Source of the DNA: Dactylosporangium vinaceum
Lineage (GTDB): Bacteria; Actinomycetota; Actinomycetes; Mycobacteriales; Micromonosporaceae
DNA: 64,000 bases
Direction of reading: 5' to 3'
NCBI RefSeq assembly: GCF_019904175.1
Contig: NZ_CP061913.1
Coordinates: 4,650,001 to 4,714,000 of the forward strand
The position numbers and the translations under genes are program-made. Positions 41,586 through 50,700 of this stretch are shown here, one piece after another. The notes beneath the pieces are model-generated. The model was not told the DNA's origin and did not search any database. It saw nothing but the letters and a program-made list of their open reading frames with translations. Positions within the stretch are counted from its first letter, which is position 1. Every line of letters starts with the position of its first letter.

Positions 41586-42239
41586 TCACGCCGGGCAGTT
41601 GCGGCTCGTGCGGGTCTGTGCGGGGGAGTCGTCGTCGGACGTGATGCCGGACGGCACCCCGTCGAAGACCGCCTCCACCTTGTCGCCGTTGCCGCGGGTG
41701 CGCTTCGGGTCGCGGCCGTGGTCGAGCTGCTCGTAGTGCAGGTGGTCGACGGTCGTCGAGCCGGTGTGCCCGACCACGCCCAGCGGCTGGCCGGCCGTGA
41801 CCCGCTCGCCGGTGCGCACCTGCGGGACGGCGCCGAAGTGGCCGTACTCGGTGAACCAGTTCCCGCCGTGGTCGATGATCACGCCGTAGCCGAGGCCGCC
41901 GCGGGTGCCCGACGACCCGGGCGGGGCCGGCTGGCCGTCGCCGAGCGTCGCGCTCCAGCCGGCCCAGGCGACGGTGCCGGCGGCCGACGCGCGCACGGTC
42001 CGGCCCCCGGTCGGACCGCCGGCGAAGAAGAAGTCGATGTCGAAGTCGTCGTGGCCGGGGTACGTCGTGAGCGTCCACGTCTCGCCGCAGGTGAACGGCA
42101 GCTGGAACGCCGGCCGCGGGCCGGACGGCGGCAGCGGCGGGTCGTCCCCGGCGCGCCGCTTCAGGGCGGTGTACGAGACCACGACGCACAGCGCGATGAC
42201 CGCGAGCGCGGCCCAGCGGTACACGGCGCGCCCGGACAT
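41586..42239 (-). CDS. M23-family metallopeptidase
   Basis: 217-residue membrane-anchored peptidoglycan endopeptidase-like protein. Short N-terminus with one helix (WAALAVIALCVVVSYTAL, about 9-26), then a LytM domain with zinc ligands in YPGHDDFDID and HLHYEQ, plus GYGVIIDHGGNWFTEYGHF and the GVVGHTGST motif that are standard for M23. The ATG at 42239 is preferred over upstream in-frame codons. No strong ribosome site. The C-terminus has a short acidic/Ser-rich tail. Confidence 0.88.
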   Translation of the reverse strand: MSGRAVYRWAALAVIALCVVVSYTALKRRAGDDPPLPPSGPRPAFQLPFTCGETWTLTTYPGHDDFDIDFFFAGGPTGGRTVRASAAGTVAWAGWSATLGDGQPAPPGSSGTRGGLGYGVIIDHGGNWFTEYGHFGAVPQVRTGERVTAGQPLGVVGHTGSTTVDHLHYEQLDHGRDPKRTRGNGDKVEAVFDGVPSGITSDDDSPAQTRTSRNCPA

Positions 42240-42432
42240 TGTTCGGATGGTACGACAGCGGCTCCAGCGGTGATCACGGCCACATGTCGGGTAGCTGTCG
42301 GCGGGCGCGGGGAAGAACGGGAAGAGATACGCCAAATCGACACCTAACCGTCACGTGTGTACTGGTCAGGGGGCGGTAGGGTGATGCGCAGGGTGGGCAT
42401 CCGGGCAGAGCTGGGGGGCGTTGCAGGAGACC

Positions 42433-44403
42433 ATGGAGCTTGACGGGCGGTACCGTCTGGACCGGCTGACCGGGACCGGCGGGACCGCGGAAATCTGGCA
42501 CGGCGCGGACCGGCTGCTGCATCGGCCGGTCGCGATCCGTATTCCGCGCCACACCGGGCCGGACGTAACCGATCAGTTCCTCGCCGGCGGGCGCACCGCC
42601 GCCCGCCTCGTCCACGCCAACATCGCCGCCGTCTGGGACGTGGGCCTGGCCGAGCTCCCCGAACGCGGCGAGACGCCGTACGTGATCATGGAACTCGCCG
42701 ACGGCCCGTCGCTCGACGTGCGCCTCGGGCCCGGCCACCCGGCCGGCCCCGTCACCTGGCGCGCCTCCGCGCGCATCGGCGCCCAGGTCGCCGCCGCCCT
42801 CGCCCACGCGCACGGCCAGTGGGTCACCCACGGCGGCCTCACCCCGGCCAAGATCCTGCTCAGCGACGTCGGCGCCAAGGTCATCGGCTTCACCGGCGAC
42901 ACCGACTACGACCCGGAGGCGGCCGCCGCCGACGTCCGCGCACTCGGCGCCGTCCTGGCCGCCTGCGTCGGCGGCCGCGTCGGCGACGGCGTGCCGGCCA
43001 CGCTGTTCGAGCTCGTCGAGCGCTGCCTCAGCGCCGACGCCGCGGCCCGCCCCTCCAGCGACGAGGTCGCCCTGGTCCTGGCCGAGCTCTCCGGCACCTC
43101 CGTCGACCTCCCGGCCTGGCTGAGCGAGGCCGCCGAGTCCCGCCGCACCGCAGTGCTGGCCGCGATCCGCCCCGAGGCCTCGCGCGACGCCCACCCGTCG
43201 CTGGCCTCGCGGCTGTTCCGCCCGGGCCGCCTCGCCCGCTTCGGCCCCGCCGGCCGCGCCACCAACCGCCGGGCCGCCGCGTCCGGCTCCTCGCCCGACC
43301 GCGTGGGCGCGCACCGGGCCGACGGCCCGGTGGACGTCGAGTTCGTCAACCTCGACCGGGCCGCGTTCGCCGACCACGCCACTGACGCGGGCGGCCGGCG
43401 GCTGGGCTACGTGGACATCGACCACGCGGCGTTCACCCGCCACAGCGCGGCCGGGCGGGTGCACTCCGACTCCAGCCCGACCGTGTACTCCGACTACCCC
43501 GCGCTCACCGCACCCGACGACCGGTTCGACGGGTTCCTGGACCAGAACCCGACCGTCTTCGCCGCGCACGTCCCCGACGGGGTGCCGAACCTCCGCGCCG
43601 GTCACTTCGCGGACGTCGACGCCGATCCCGGTGCGGCCCGGCCGGGCCGCCCGGCGGGCGACGCTGACTCGGACCGTGCCGTGCGGTCGCTGCGCCGCCC
43701 TCGCGCGCGCCGGCTCGCGGCGGCCGGTGCTGCGCCGGGCACCGGGCCGGCCGCGTCAGGCAGTGGCTGGTCCGCCCGGCTCCGGGCCGTCGGCGACCAC
43801 GAGTTCGTGCGCAACGTGCGCTCGTTCGTCCGCGGCGAGGGCTCGTCGCAGCCCCGCCGCTGGGCGTTCCGGACCGGTGCGGTGACGGCCGGCCTGGCGC
43901 TGGTCATGGCCGGGGCCGTCGGCGCGGTGGGCTCGTCGGTGAACGGCTCGATGTCGTGGTTCGGCCGGGCCCCGCAGGTGGCCGCCGTGCCGCCCGCGAT
44001 CGACGCCGCGCCGACCGCCCAGGACGTCGCCCCGGCCCCGTCGACCGCACCCACCACCGAGGGCCCCAAGCCGACGGCGACCGCCACCACCGCGAAGAAC
44101 CGCCCGGTGACGAGCACGACCCACCCGACCCGCACCACGACGACGGCCCCGCCGGTGATCCCGCCCACCGAGGGCTCCACCCGGCCGACCACATCCCCGC
44201 CGCCGACGCCCACCACCTCGCCGACGCCGACGAAGTCCCCCACGACCTCCCCGGCCCCGACGGAGGGGTCACCCGAACCGACAGGCACGGGCACCCCGCC
44301 CCCGGCCGGCGTCGAGACCGACCCGGCCACCACCGCCCCGGCCACCGCCGGCCCGCCACCCGGCTTCACCGACGTCTCGGGCTCCACGGACCTCGCCGAC
44401 TGA
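42433..44403 (+). CDS. Transmembrane pseudokinase with long Pro/Thr-rich extracellular tail
   Basis: 656 residues. The N-terminal 250 are a bacterial Ser/Thr kinase fold, but every key catalytic residue is changed: the ATP Lys is Arg (VAIR, R36), HRD is HGG (133-135), the following Asn is Lys (K140) and DFG is GFTG (152-155). The middle has acidic repeats of the kind FADHA/FTRHS. One membrane helix lies near 480-502, followed by a 140-residue Pro/Thr tail outside. ATG 42433 is taken; a TTG at 42421 is an alternative. Comparable pseudokinase modules bind FHA proteins in actinobacterial cell-wall control, but no such partner is adjacent. Confidence 0.85.
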   Translation: MELDGRYRLDRLTGTGGTAEIWHGADRLLHRPVAIRIPRHTGPDVTDQFLAGGRTAARLVHANIAAVWDVGLAELPERGETPYVIMELADGPSLDVRLGPGHPAGPVTWRASARIGAQVAAALAHAHGQWVTHGGLTPAKILLSDVGAKVIGFTGDTDYDPEAAAADVRALGAVLAACVGGRVGDGVPATLFELVERCLSADAAARPSSDEVALVLAELSGTSVDLPAWLSEAAESRRTAVLAAIRPEASRDAHPSLASRLFRPGRLARFGPAGRATNRRAAASGSSPDRVGAHRADGPVDVEFVNLDRAAFADHATDAGGRRLGYVDIDHAAFTRHSAAGRVHSDSSPTVYSDYPALTAPDDRFDGFLDQNPTVFAAHVPDGVPNLRAGHFADVDADPGAARPGRPAGDADSDRAVRSLRRPRARRLAAAGAAPGTGPAASGSGWSARLRAVGDHEFVRNVRSFVRGEGSSQPRRWAFRTGAVTAGLALVMAGAVGAVGSSVNGSMSWFGRAPQVAAVPPAIDAAPTAQDVAPAPSTAPTTEGPKPTATATTAKNRPVTSTTHPTRTTTTAPPVIPPTEGSTRPTTSPPPTPTTSPTPTKSPTTSPAPTEGSPEPTGTGTPPPAGVETDPATTAPATAGPPPGFTDVSGSTDLAD

Positions 44404-44411
44404 CCGCCCTC

Positions 44412-44465
44412 GCCGCCCGGCCGCCGGTGCGGTGGCAGTCGCCTGCGGGCGCCGGGCCGGGCGGC
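44412..44465 (+). terminator. Hairpin after the pseudokinase gene
   Basis: Perfect 11-bp stem GCCGCCCGGCC (44412-44422) with GGCCGGGCGGC (44455-44465) and a 32-base loop that can fold further. It begins 9 bases after the stop codon and ends 72 bases before the riboswitch, so it would insulate the TerC gene from upstream transcription. No U-tract. Confidence 0.55.
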
Positions 44466-44537
44466 TGCACCGTGGCGCTGACGGGCGTGCTCCCTCGCTC
44501 CCAGGAACCGTCCAGGTAAGGGCCGTACCGTAGGCGG

Positions 44538-44634
44538 CTGAGGGGAGTACCTCGCAAGGCCGACCCGGTCAGTACGAGCCGCCGATGCGGTTCCCGGGCG
44601 GCCACCTGCCGCGGGTGGGTGAGGGAGACCTCGG
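44538..44634 (+). ncRNA. yybP-ykoY (Mn2+-sensing) riboswitch
   Basis: The two metal-binding loops are present: GGAGTA after the P1 strand CTGAGG (44538-44549), and AGACC with CCTCGG closing P1 (44625-44634). The distal loop contains GTCAGTAC (44568-44575), matching the conserved GUCAnUAC of L3. P2 pairs CCTC (44550-44553) with GAGG (44621-44624). It lies 30 bases upstream of terC, the classic target of this class, so the predicted effect is Mn2+-induced expression. Confidence 0.85.
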
Positions 44635-44664
44635 ACGTGTCACGCTGCGTTCGAGGAGATCCGC

Positions 44665-45645
44665 ATGCCCACTCAGTCCATCGCGTCGCCACAGTTGTGG
44701 GCGGTGACCATCGCCGTCCTGCTGGTGCTGCTCGCCCTCGATTTCGTCATGACCCGACGGCCCCACGACGTGCCCATGCGCGAAGCGGTGGCCTGGTCGG
44801 TGTTCTACCTGGCGCTGCCGGCCGCGTTCGGCGTCTACGTGTGGACGGTCCACGGCAGCGAGCCGGGGGTCGAGTTCTTCACCGGGTACGTGGTCGAGAA
44901 GTCGCTCTCGGTCGACAACCTGTTCGTGTTCATGCTGCTGCTGACGGCCTTCGCCGTACCGCCGAAGCTCACCCAGCGGGTCCTGCTCTACGGCATCGTC
45001 GGCGCACTGGTGCTGCGCGGCATCTTCATCGCCGCCGGCGCGGCGCTGCTGTCCGCGGGGACATGGGCGTTCCTGCTGTTCGGCGGCGTGCTGATCGTGA
45101 CCGCGGTCAAGGTGATGCGCGACGCGCTCAAGCACAACGAGCACCAGGTCGACCCCGGCCAGATGCGGGCCACCCGCCTGCTGCGGCGGCTGATGCCCGT
45201 CACTGACGAGTACCACGGGACGAAACTGACGATCCGTCAGGCCGGCCGGCGGGCGCTCACCCCGATGGCGCTCGTCGTCGCCGCGGTGTTCCTCACCGAC
45301 GTCGTGTTCGCGGTCGACTCGGTGCCGGCCGTCTACGGCGTGACGAGCGACCCCTACCTGGTGTTCGCCACGAACGCGTTCGCCCTGCTCGGCCTGCGTG
45401 CCCTGTACTTCGTGCTGCGCAACGCGCTGTCGAAGCTGCGCCACCTCAACCACGGCCTGGCGATCATCCTGGCCTTCATCGGGGCGAAGCTGGTGCTGCA
45501 CTGGGCGCACACGGTGTGGTCGTGGGTGCCCGACGTGCCGACCCCGCTGTCCCTGGTCGTCATCATCCTCACCCTGGGTGCGGTGACCGCGACGAGCCTG
45601 CTCGCCAACCGCCGCGACGCCCTGGCCGCGAGCCGCGGCGCGTAG
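44665..45645 (+). CDS. TerC-family (Alx/MntX-like) membrane protein
   Basis: 326-residue integral membrane protein with about 8-9 helices. Conserved acidic motifs are visible: SVDNLFVFMLLL and, later, FLTDVVFAVDSVPAVYG, the residues thought to bind Mn2+ in this family. Members such as E. coli Alx export manganese or protect against metal and pH stress. The upstream yybP-ykoY riboswitch fits this role. The ATG at 44665 follows GAGGAGA. Confidence 0.93.
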   Translation: MPTQSIASPQLWAVTIAVLLVLLALDFVMTRRPHDVPMREAVAWSVFYLALPAAFGVYVWTVHGSEPGVEFFTGYVVEKSLSVDNLFVFMLLLTAFAVPPKLTQRVLLYGIVGALVLRGIFIAAGAALLSAGTWAFLLFGGVLIVTAVKVMRDALKHNEHQVDPGQMRATRLLRRLMPVTDEYHGTKLTIRQAGRRALTPMALVVAAVFLTDVVFAVDSVPAVYGVTSDPYLVFATNAFALLGLRALYFVLRNALSKLRHLNHGLAIILAFIGAKLVLHWAHTVWSWVPDVPTPLSLVVIILTLGAVTATSLLANRRDALAASRGA

Positions 45646-45700
45646 GACCCCGCACCACCAGCCCGCGGCCGACAACGGCACGAAACCGGGAGGGACGCCC

Positions 45701-45728
45701 ATGCGGCCGGCGGTACCGTCGGCCGCAT
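45701..45728. promoter_or_regulatory. 28-base near-perfect palindrome covering a start codon
   Basis: Arms ATGCGGCCG (45701-45709) and CGGCCGCAT (45720-45728) are perfectly inverted; the centre CGGTACCG (45711-45718) is itself palindromic, with one mismatched pair. The right arm ends on the start codon of the small acidic gene. It could be a protein-binding site, a terC terminator or an RNA hairpin that hides the start codon. Confidence 0.6.
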
Positions 45729-45831
45729 GGATGACATCGACAGCTTCGACCCGTACGACGGGGCCGAGGACTACGACGGCGCGGAGCTGCTCGACGACGT
45801 CATCCCGGACGCCGAGCCGGAGGCGCGCTGA
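45727..45831 (+). CDS. Small acidic protein of 34 residues
   Basis: Begins MDDIDSFDPYDG and continues with repeated acidic units (EDYDGAELLDD); about a third of residues are Asp or Glu. All but one codon end in G or C, which argues that it is translated. No ribosome site is visible; the start codon overlaps the right arm of the palindrome. It lies 81 bases after terC and ends exactly where the convergent gene's stop begins. No family recognised; a metal-binding or inhibitory role is possible but speculative. Confidence 0.5.
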   Translation: MDDIDSFDPYDGAEDYDGAELLDDVIPDAEPEAR

Positions 45832-46404
45832 CTAGGCCGAGACCCGCCCGATCGCCGCGGAGACGATGCCGTTGAGCGTCGTCACGTCGGGCGCCCCGTA
45901 CAGGGAGTCCGACATCATGACCAGCACGACGTAGCAGCCGACGGCCTTGACGCCGTAGGCGACGTAGCGGTCGCCCTCGTCGTAGTTGCCGAAGAACAGC
46001 AGCGAGTCCGGCCCGTACAACCCTTCCACCTGCGGATCGAGCCCGTTGTCGCCGCCGCCGACCCCGCACCGCGCCAGCTGCGCCGACAGCTCGGCCACGT
46101 ACTGCTCGGCGCCGCCGCCGCGGTACCGGCTCACCTGCTCGTACACCCGGAACCGGCCCCCGTAGTCGGCCGCCAGCGCGCGGGCGGCGACCGGCTGCGG
46201 CACCGGCGTGTCCGCGCACGGCTGGGGCCGCAGCGGCCAGCCGAGGCCGTCCTCGACCGGGCCGGGCACCTGCCCGGCCAGGTCGTCCGCCTGGAGCATC
46301 AACCGATCGGCAATCCCCCGTGGCCCTGGAGCGGCCACTGCCGGCGAGGAGCCGGCCACGAGCGCGACGACAGTGCTCATCGCGACGATCCACATCCTGC
46401 GCAT
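45832..46404 (-). CDS. Hypothetical secreted protein
   Basis: 190 residues. Signal peptide MRRMWIVAMSTVVALVAG with cleavage after AVA (residue ~26). The mature part has conserved Cys residues (PCADTPVPQ, ARCGVGGG, GCYVVLVMM) and ends VSAAIGRVSA. It resembles sensor-type lipoprotein/PknH-like extracellular domains in style, but the match is weak. Start chosen at ATG 46404. It lies between the small acidic ORF and an AraC gene on the same strand. Confidence 0.65.
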   Translation of the reverse strand: MRRMWIVAMSTVVALVAGSSPAVAAPGPRGIADRLMLQADDLAGQVPGPVEDGLGWPLRPQPCADTPVPQPVAARALAADYGGRFRVYEQVSRYRGGGAEQYVAELSAQLARCGVGGGDNGLDPQVEGLYGPDSLLFFGNYDEGDRYVAYGVKAVGCYVVLVMMSDSLYGAPDVTTLNGIVSAAIGRVSA

Positions 46405-46475
46405 GCGGCAATCCTGCCGACCACCGCCCGGCCATGGATGGGCGCGAATACCCAGATCCGGCTGAGTACCGGTGC

Positions 46476-47228
46476 TCAGGGCCGGAAGCTCGTGCGGTAC
46501 TCGGTAGGCGTGCGCCCGGTCAGCTCCCGGAACGCGGCGTTGAACGCGGACAGCGAGCCGTAGCCGACCCGGTACGCGATCGCGGTGACGGGCCGGTCGC
46601 CGGCCGCGAGCTCCTCGATCGCCCGCAGCACCCGCATCCGGCGCAGGACGGCCCGCCACGTCATGCCGGTCTCCTCCTCGAAGCGCCGGGCCAGCGACCG
46701 CGGCACCAGGCCGACCTGCGCCGCCACGTCCTCGAACCGGACCGGCCCGCCGAGGCGCTCCTCGGTCAGGTGCAGGGCCCGGCGCAGCTCCGGCGACCGG
46801 CCCGCGGGCACCACGACCGGGCTCGGCTCACCGGCGAGCCGCCAGGTGACAGCGGCCAGCGCCGCGAACAGCGCCTCCCCGTATGCCGGAAGCGGCTCCT
46901 CGCCCGGGCCCCATGCGCCGCACTCGGCGACGAGTGCGCGGGCCAGGGGGCTGAGGTCGAAGACCGTCAGAGGCTGCGGTGGTACCGCCGTGAAGCCCGT
47001 GTCGAACAGCACGGACGCGGTCGTCACGGGCTGCGGGATGCTGACCCGGATCGTCCGGCCCGCCTCGATCAGGGCGGCCCGCGCGGGCGGCAGCAGCCAC
47101 GCCTGGCCCTGCGCCTCCAGCCGCAGCGCACCGGCGGAGGCGCAGAGCAGGTAGTGCCGGTCGACGCAGAGGTCCCGCGGCGCCTCCGCCGGGAACGTCC
47201 GGACGAAGCTGTAGGCGTGCCGGGTCAT
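46476..47228 (-). CDS. AraC-family transcriptional regulator
   Basis: 250-residue regulator with N-terminal cupin-like ligand domain (VDRHYLLCASAGALRLEA) and C-terminal double helix-turn-helix: RFEDVAAQVGLVPRSLARRF and ITVTAIAYRVGYGSLSAFNA-like second motif ending RTPTEYR. It is upstream of no clear target; the ABM monooxygenase gene 60 bases upstream on the same strand is the best candidate. Confidence 0.9.
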   Translation of the reverse strand: MTRHAYSFVRTFPAEAPRDLCVDRHYLLCASAGALRLEAQGQAWLLPPARAALIEAGRTIRVSIPQPVTTASVLFDTGFTAVPPQPLTVFDLSPLARALVAECGAWGPGEEPLPAYGEALFAALAAVTWRLAGEPSPVVVPAGRSPELRRALHLTEERLGGPVRFEDVAAQVGLVPRSLARRFEEETGMTWRAVLRRMRVLRAIEELAAGDRPVTAIAYRVGYGSLSAFNAAFRELTGRTPTEYRTSFRP

Positions 47229-47288
47229 GGCCGTCCCGTCCGGACGAAGCCGCGCGCATGTGGAGTCACCGGCGTGATCGTAGAACCG

Positions 47289-47591
47289 TCAGGCGACGGT
47301 TTCGAACAGTTCGGCGTGGAACCGGCGGCTCACCGGCGCCCCGGTCATCAGCGGCCGCAGCACGGCGCCGGAGCGGGCGAACGAGTCCGACGCCTGATAC
47401 CCGGCGAACGACGCCGCATCCTGCCACTCGTGCAGGATCGTCAGGGCGGTGTCGCTGACCCGCCCGGCGTACACCCGGAACGAGATGTTGCCGGGCATCG
47501 CGCTGACCTCGGCCCGCTCGGCGTCGAGCTGCGCGAGCGCGGCGGCCCGGTCGGCGGCGGCGACATCGAAGTCGACGATGGCGATGAGCAT
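47289..47591 (-). CDS. Antibiotic biosynthesis monooxygenase (ABM) domain protein
   Basis: 100-residue dimeric alpha/beta-barrel protein, length typical of quinol monooxygenases such as YgiN. Features are the N-terminal LIAIVDFDVAAADRAAAL, the GNISFRVYAG strand and LTILHEWQDAASFAGYQASD. Such enzymes oxidise aromatic substrates without cofactor. AGGAGG lies just before the ATG. The neighbouring AraC regulator may control it. Substrate not inferable. Confidence 0.88.
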   Translation of the reverse strand: MLIAIVDFDVAAADRAAALAQLDAERAEVSAMPGNISFRVYAGRVSDTALTILHEWQDAASFAGYQASDSFARSGAVLRPLMTGAPVSRRFHAELFETVA

Positions 47592-47729
47592 TGGGAAAAC
47601 CTCCTGTGTGCGAATCGGATGCCTCGATCCTCACCCGGCCGCCACCGGCCGGCCTCCGTCAGCCGGACCCGTACACGCTCCCATCGGACACGCCCCGCGC
47701 AATCCGGTCTCCAGCCTGCCGGGCGTGGC

Positions 47730-50700
47730 TCAGCAGGGCGGGGCGAACGGGGCGGCCGGCACGTACTGCTCCCACTCCGCGCGGGTGATCCCCGCCCCCG
47801 GGGCGCGGCAGATCTCCCGGGCCGCGCGCTGCGGATCGGTGCCCCAGAGCCGGGTGATGCCGTCGTCGCCGGCGGCGGCCAGTGTCGAGCCGTCCGGGCT
47901 GTACGCGACCACGTAGTAGGCGTCGTCGCCCCGGCCCAGGGTGGCCTCGGCAACGGGGCGGCCCGGGTCGTGCACGTCCCACAGCCACACGGTCCCGTCG
48001 GTCGCCGCCGCCGCCAGGTGCCGGCCGTCCGGGGCGAACGTGACCCAGTCGACGTAGCTGGACGCGCCGGTCAGCCGGCCGGGGAAGGCGACCGGGCGGG
48101 CGGGGTCGCGCACGTCCCACAGCTGGATCGTCTTGTCGGCGCTGCCGACCGCGAGCAGGTGGCCGTCGGGGCTGAAGGCGGCACTGTACGCGTAGCCGCC
48201 GAACCCGCCCAGAGTGGTCACGGATCTCGGCGCGGACGGGTCGGTGACGTCGAAGAGGCGCACGCCGCCGTCGGTGTCCGTCGCGGCGAGCAGCGGCCGC
48301 GCCGGGTGGAACGCGACGGACAGCACGATCGCCGGCGACCCGGGGATCGTCGCCAGCGGGCGGCGGCCGGGGACGTCCCACAGGTAGATGCGCCCGTCGT
48401 CGCCCGCGGCGGCCAGCACCGTCCCGGCGGCGTTGAACGCGAGCGTCTGGATCAGGTCCTTCCCGCCGGTCAACGACGCGCCGGACCGGGCCGGGTGCGC
48501 CGGATCGGTGACGTCCCACAGGTCCACCTCGCCGGTGCGGGTGGCCGCGGCGAGGAGCCGGCCGTCGGGAGCCCACGCGGCCGTCCCGGCGTAGCCACCG
48601 CTGCCGGGCGGGCGGCTCAGCGGTGCGGTCCACAGCGTCGGGCCGGCCGGGTCGGTGAGGTGCCACAGGCGGATCGCCCGGTCGCTCCCGGCGGTGGCCA
48701 GGGTGGCGCCGTCGGGACTGTAGGCGGTCGCGAACACGCCGCCGGCCGGGCCGGTCAGGTGCGGGCCGGGCAGCGTCCACAGCCGGACGTACCCGTCGGT
48801 GCCCGCGGTGGCCAGCCCGTGCCCGTCGGCGCTCAGCGCGACGGCGGTGACGGGGGCCGGGTGCGGCAGTGACTGCAGCCGCCGCCCGGTCGCGGTCTCG
48901 AACACGGTGACCCGCTTGTCGCTCGACCCGGCGAGGACCCGGTCGCCGCCGGGGGTGAACGCGACGGCGTTGACCCAGCTGGCCGGGCCGGTGATCGGCG
49001 CGCCGTGGGCGGTGCCGGTGGCCGCGTCCCACAGGCGCACTGTCGCGTCGACGCCGCCGCTGGCCAGCAGCGTGCTGTCCGGGCTGAACGCCAGGGCCAG
49101 GACCTTGCCGGTGTGCCCGGCCGCCGCGGCGGTGTGCACCGGCCGGGCCGGGTCGGCGCGGCTCCAGACGTGGACGAGACGATCGGCGGTCCCGGCGGCC
49201 AGGTACCGCCCGTCGGGGCTGTAGGCGAGGGCCTGGACGGTGTCGGCGGGGTCGGCGAGGGCGGGCTGGGGCAGTACACCCGGCGCGGCGGTGCCGATCT
49301 GCCAGCGGTGCACGGCGTGATCCGTGCCCGCCGCGGCCAGCTCGCGGCCGTCCGGTGCGAAGGCCAGGGCGTAGACGGTGCCGCTCGGGCCGTCGAGGGG
49401 CGTCAGCGCCTGCGGGTGCGCGAGGTCGTCGATGCGCCAGACGTACACCTTTGCGTCCGCGCCGGCCGCCGCCAGGAGACGGCCGTCGGGGCTCGCGGCG
49501 AGTGCGAAGAGCGCCGCCGACGGGCCGGTCAGCGGCGCACCGGCCGGGCGCGCGGACATGTCCCACAGCCGGACGGTGTGATCGGCGCCGGCCGCCGCGA
49601 CAAGCCGCCCGCCGGGCAGGAGCACGACCGCCTGCGCGGCCCGGTCGAACGGGCCGAGCCGGGCCGGGGCCGGGGTGGCGGCCGCGTCGAGCAGGCTGGA
49701 CCGGGATTCCAGCGTCGGCGCCGTCCGGTACGCGGCCACGGCGACCGGGCGGGCCAGGGCCGGGTCGCGGTCGCGGAGCCAGTCGGCCCGCCCGGCGATC
49801 ATCCGGGACAGGGCCTCGTTGCGCTGCTTGACGGCGGCCTGGCGCTGCTGGAACGCGTACCCGGCCAGGAACAGGGTGCTCAGGGCGAGCGCGGTCAGGC
49901 CGGCGATGGTGCGGTACAGCCGCCGCGTCGTTCTTCTGGCGTGCCGCGCGCTGGCCCGGAGGAACTCGGCGACGGCCGGGGAGAGCTCCGCGGGGTGCTC
50001 GGCCGCCCAGTCCTGCGCGGCGGCGAGGCGGGTGCCGCCGTACAGCGCGGACGGGTCCTGGCGCCACGCCGCGGCGGCCGCGGCAAGCTGCCCGCGCATG
50101 ACGAGCCCGGACCGGCCGTCGCGCAGCCAGTCGTGCAGCCGCGGCCAGGCGGTGAGGAGGGCCTCGTGGCTGAGCTGGACGGTGCCGGCCTCGGCGGTGA
50201 CGAGGCGGTGCCGGACGAACCGTTCGAGGACGGCCTCGGCCTCGGCGGTGCCGGCGGTGTCCACCGCCAGCTCGGCGAGCAGCGCGGCGGCGGGGACGAC
50301 GCGGCGGGTGTCGAGCGTGTCGGCGCCGACGTGGACAAGCGCGGTGAGCAGGCGACGGGCCAGGTCCTGCTGCCGCTCGGGCAGCCCCGCGTACACCTCC
50401 TCGGCGGTCGCCGCGACCGCGCCCCGGATGCCGCCGGCCCGGCGGTAGCCGGTCAGGGTGAGCCGCCGGTCCGCTCGCCACATCGTCCACAGCACGTGCG
50501 CGAGCAGCGGCAGGGTGGCGGGCCCGGCCCCGGCGTCGGTCAGGAGCAGCTCGACGAGGCCCGGCTCGACGTCGACACCGGCCCGGCGGGCGGGTTCGAC
50601 GATGACCGCGCGGAGCTCGTCGCGGCTCATCGGCCCGACCGTGAACTGGTGCGATCGCACCACTTCGACCAGGTAGGGGTCGGCGAGCGCCTGCGCGTAC

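Noticed and set aside
42240..42420. ydaO-like (c-di-AMP) riboswitch upstream of the M23 peptidase
   Set aside because: A GACAGCTACCC stretch resembles the 3' side, but the conserved 5' elements are missing.
45701..45831. Alternative frame from ATG 45701 with a good ribosome site GGGAGGG
   Set aside because: The product would be Ser/Thr/Arg-rich with poor codon use, while the frame from 45727 has strong GC3 coding bias.
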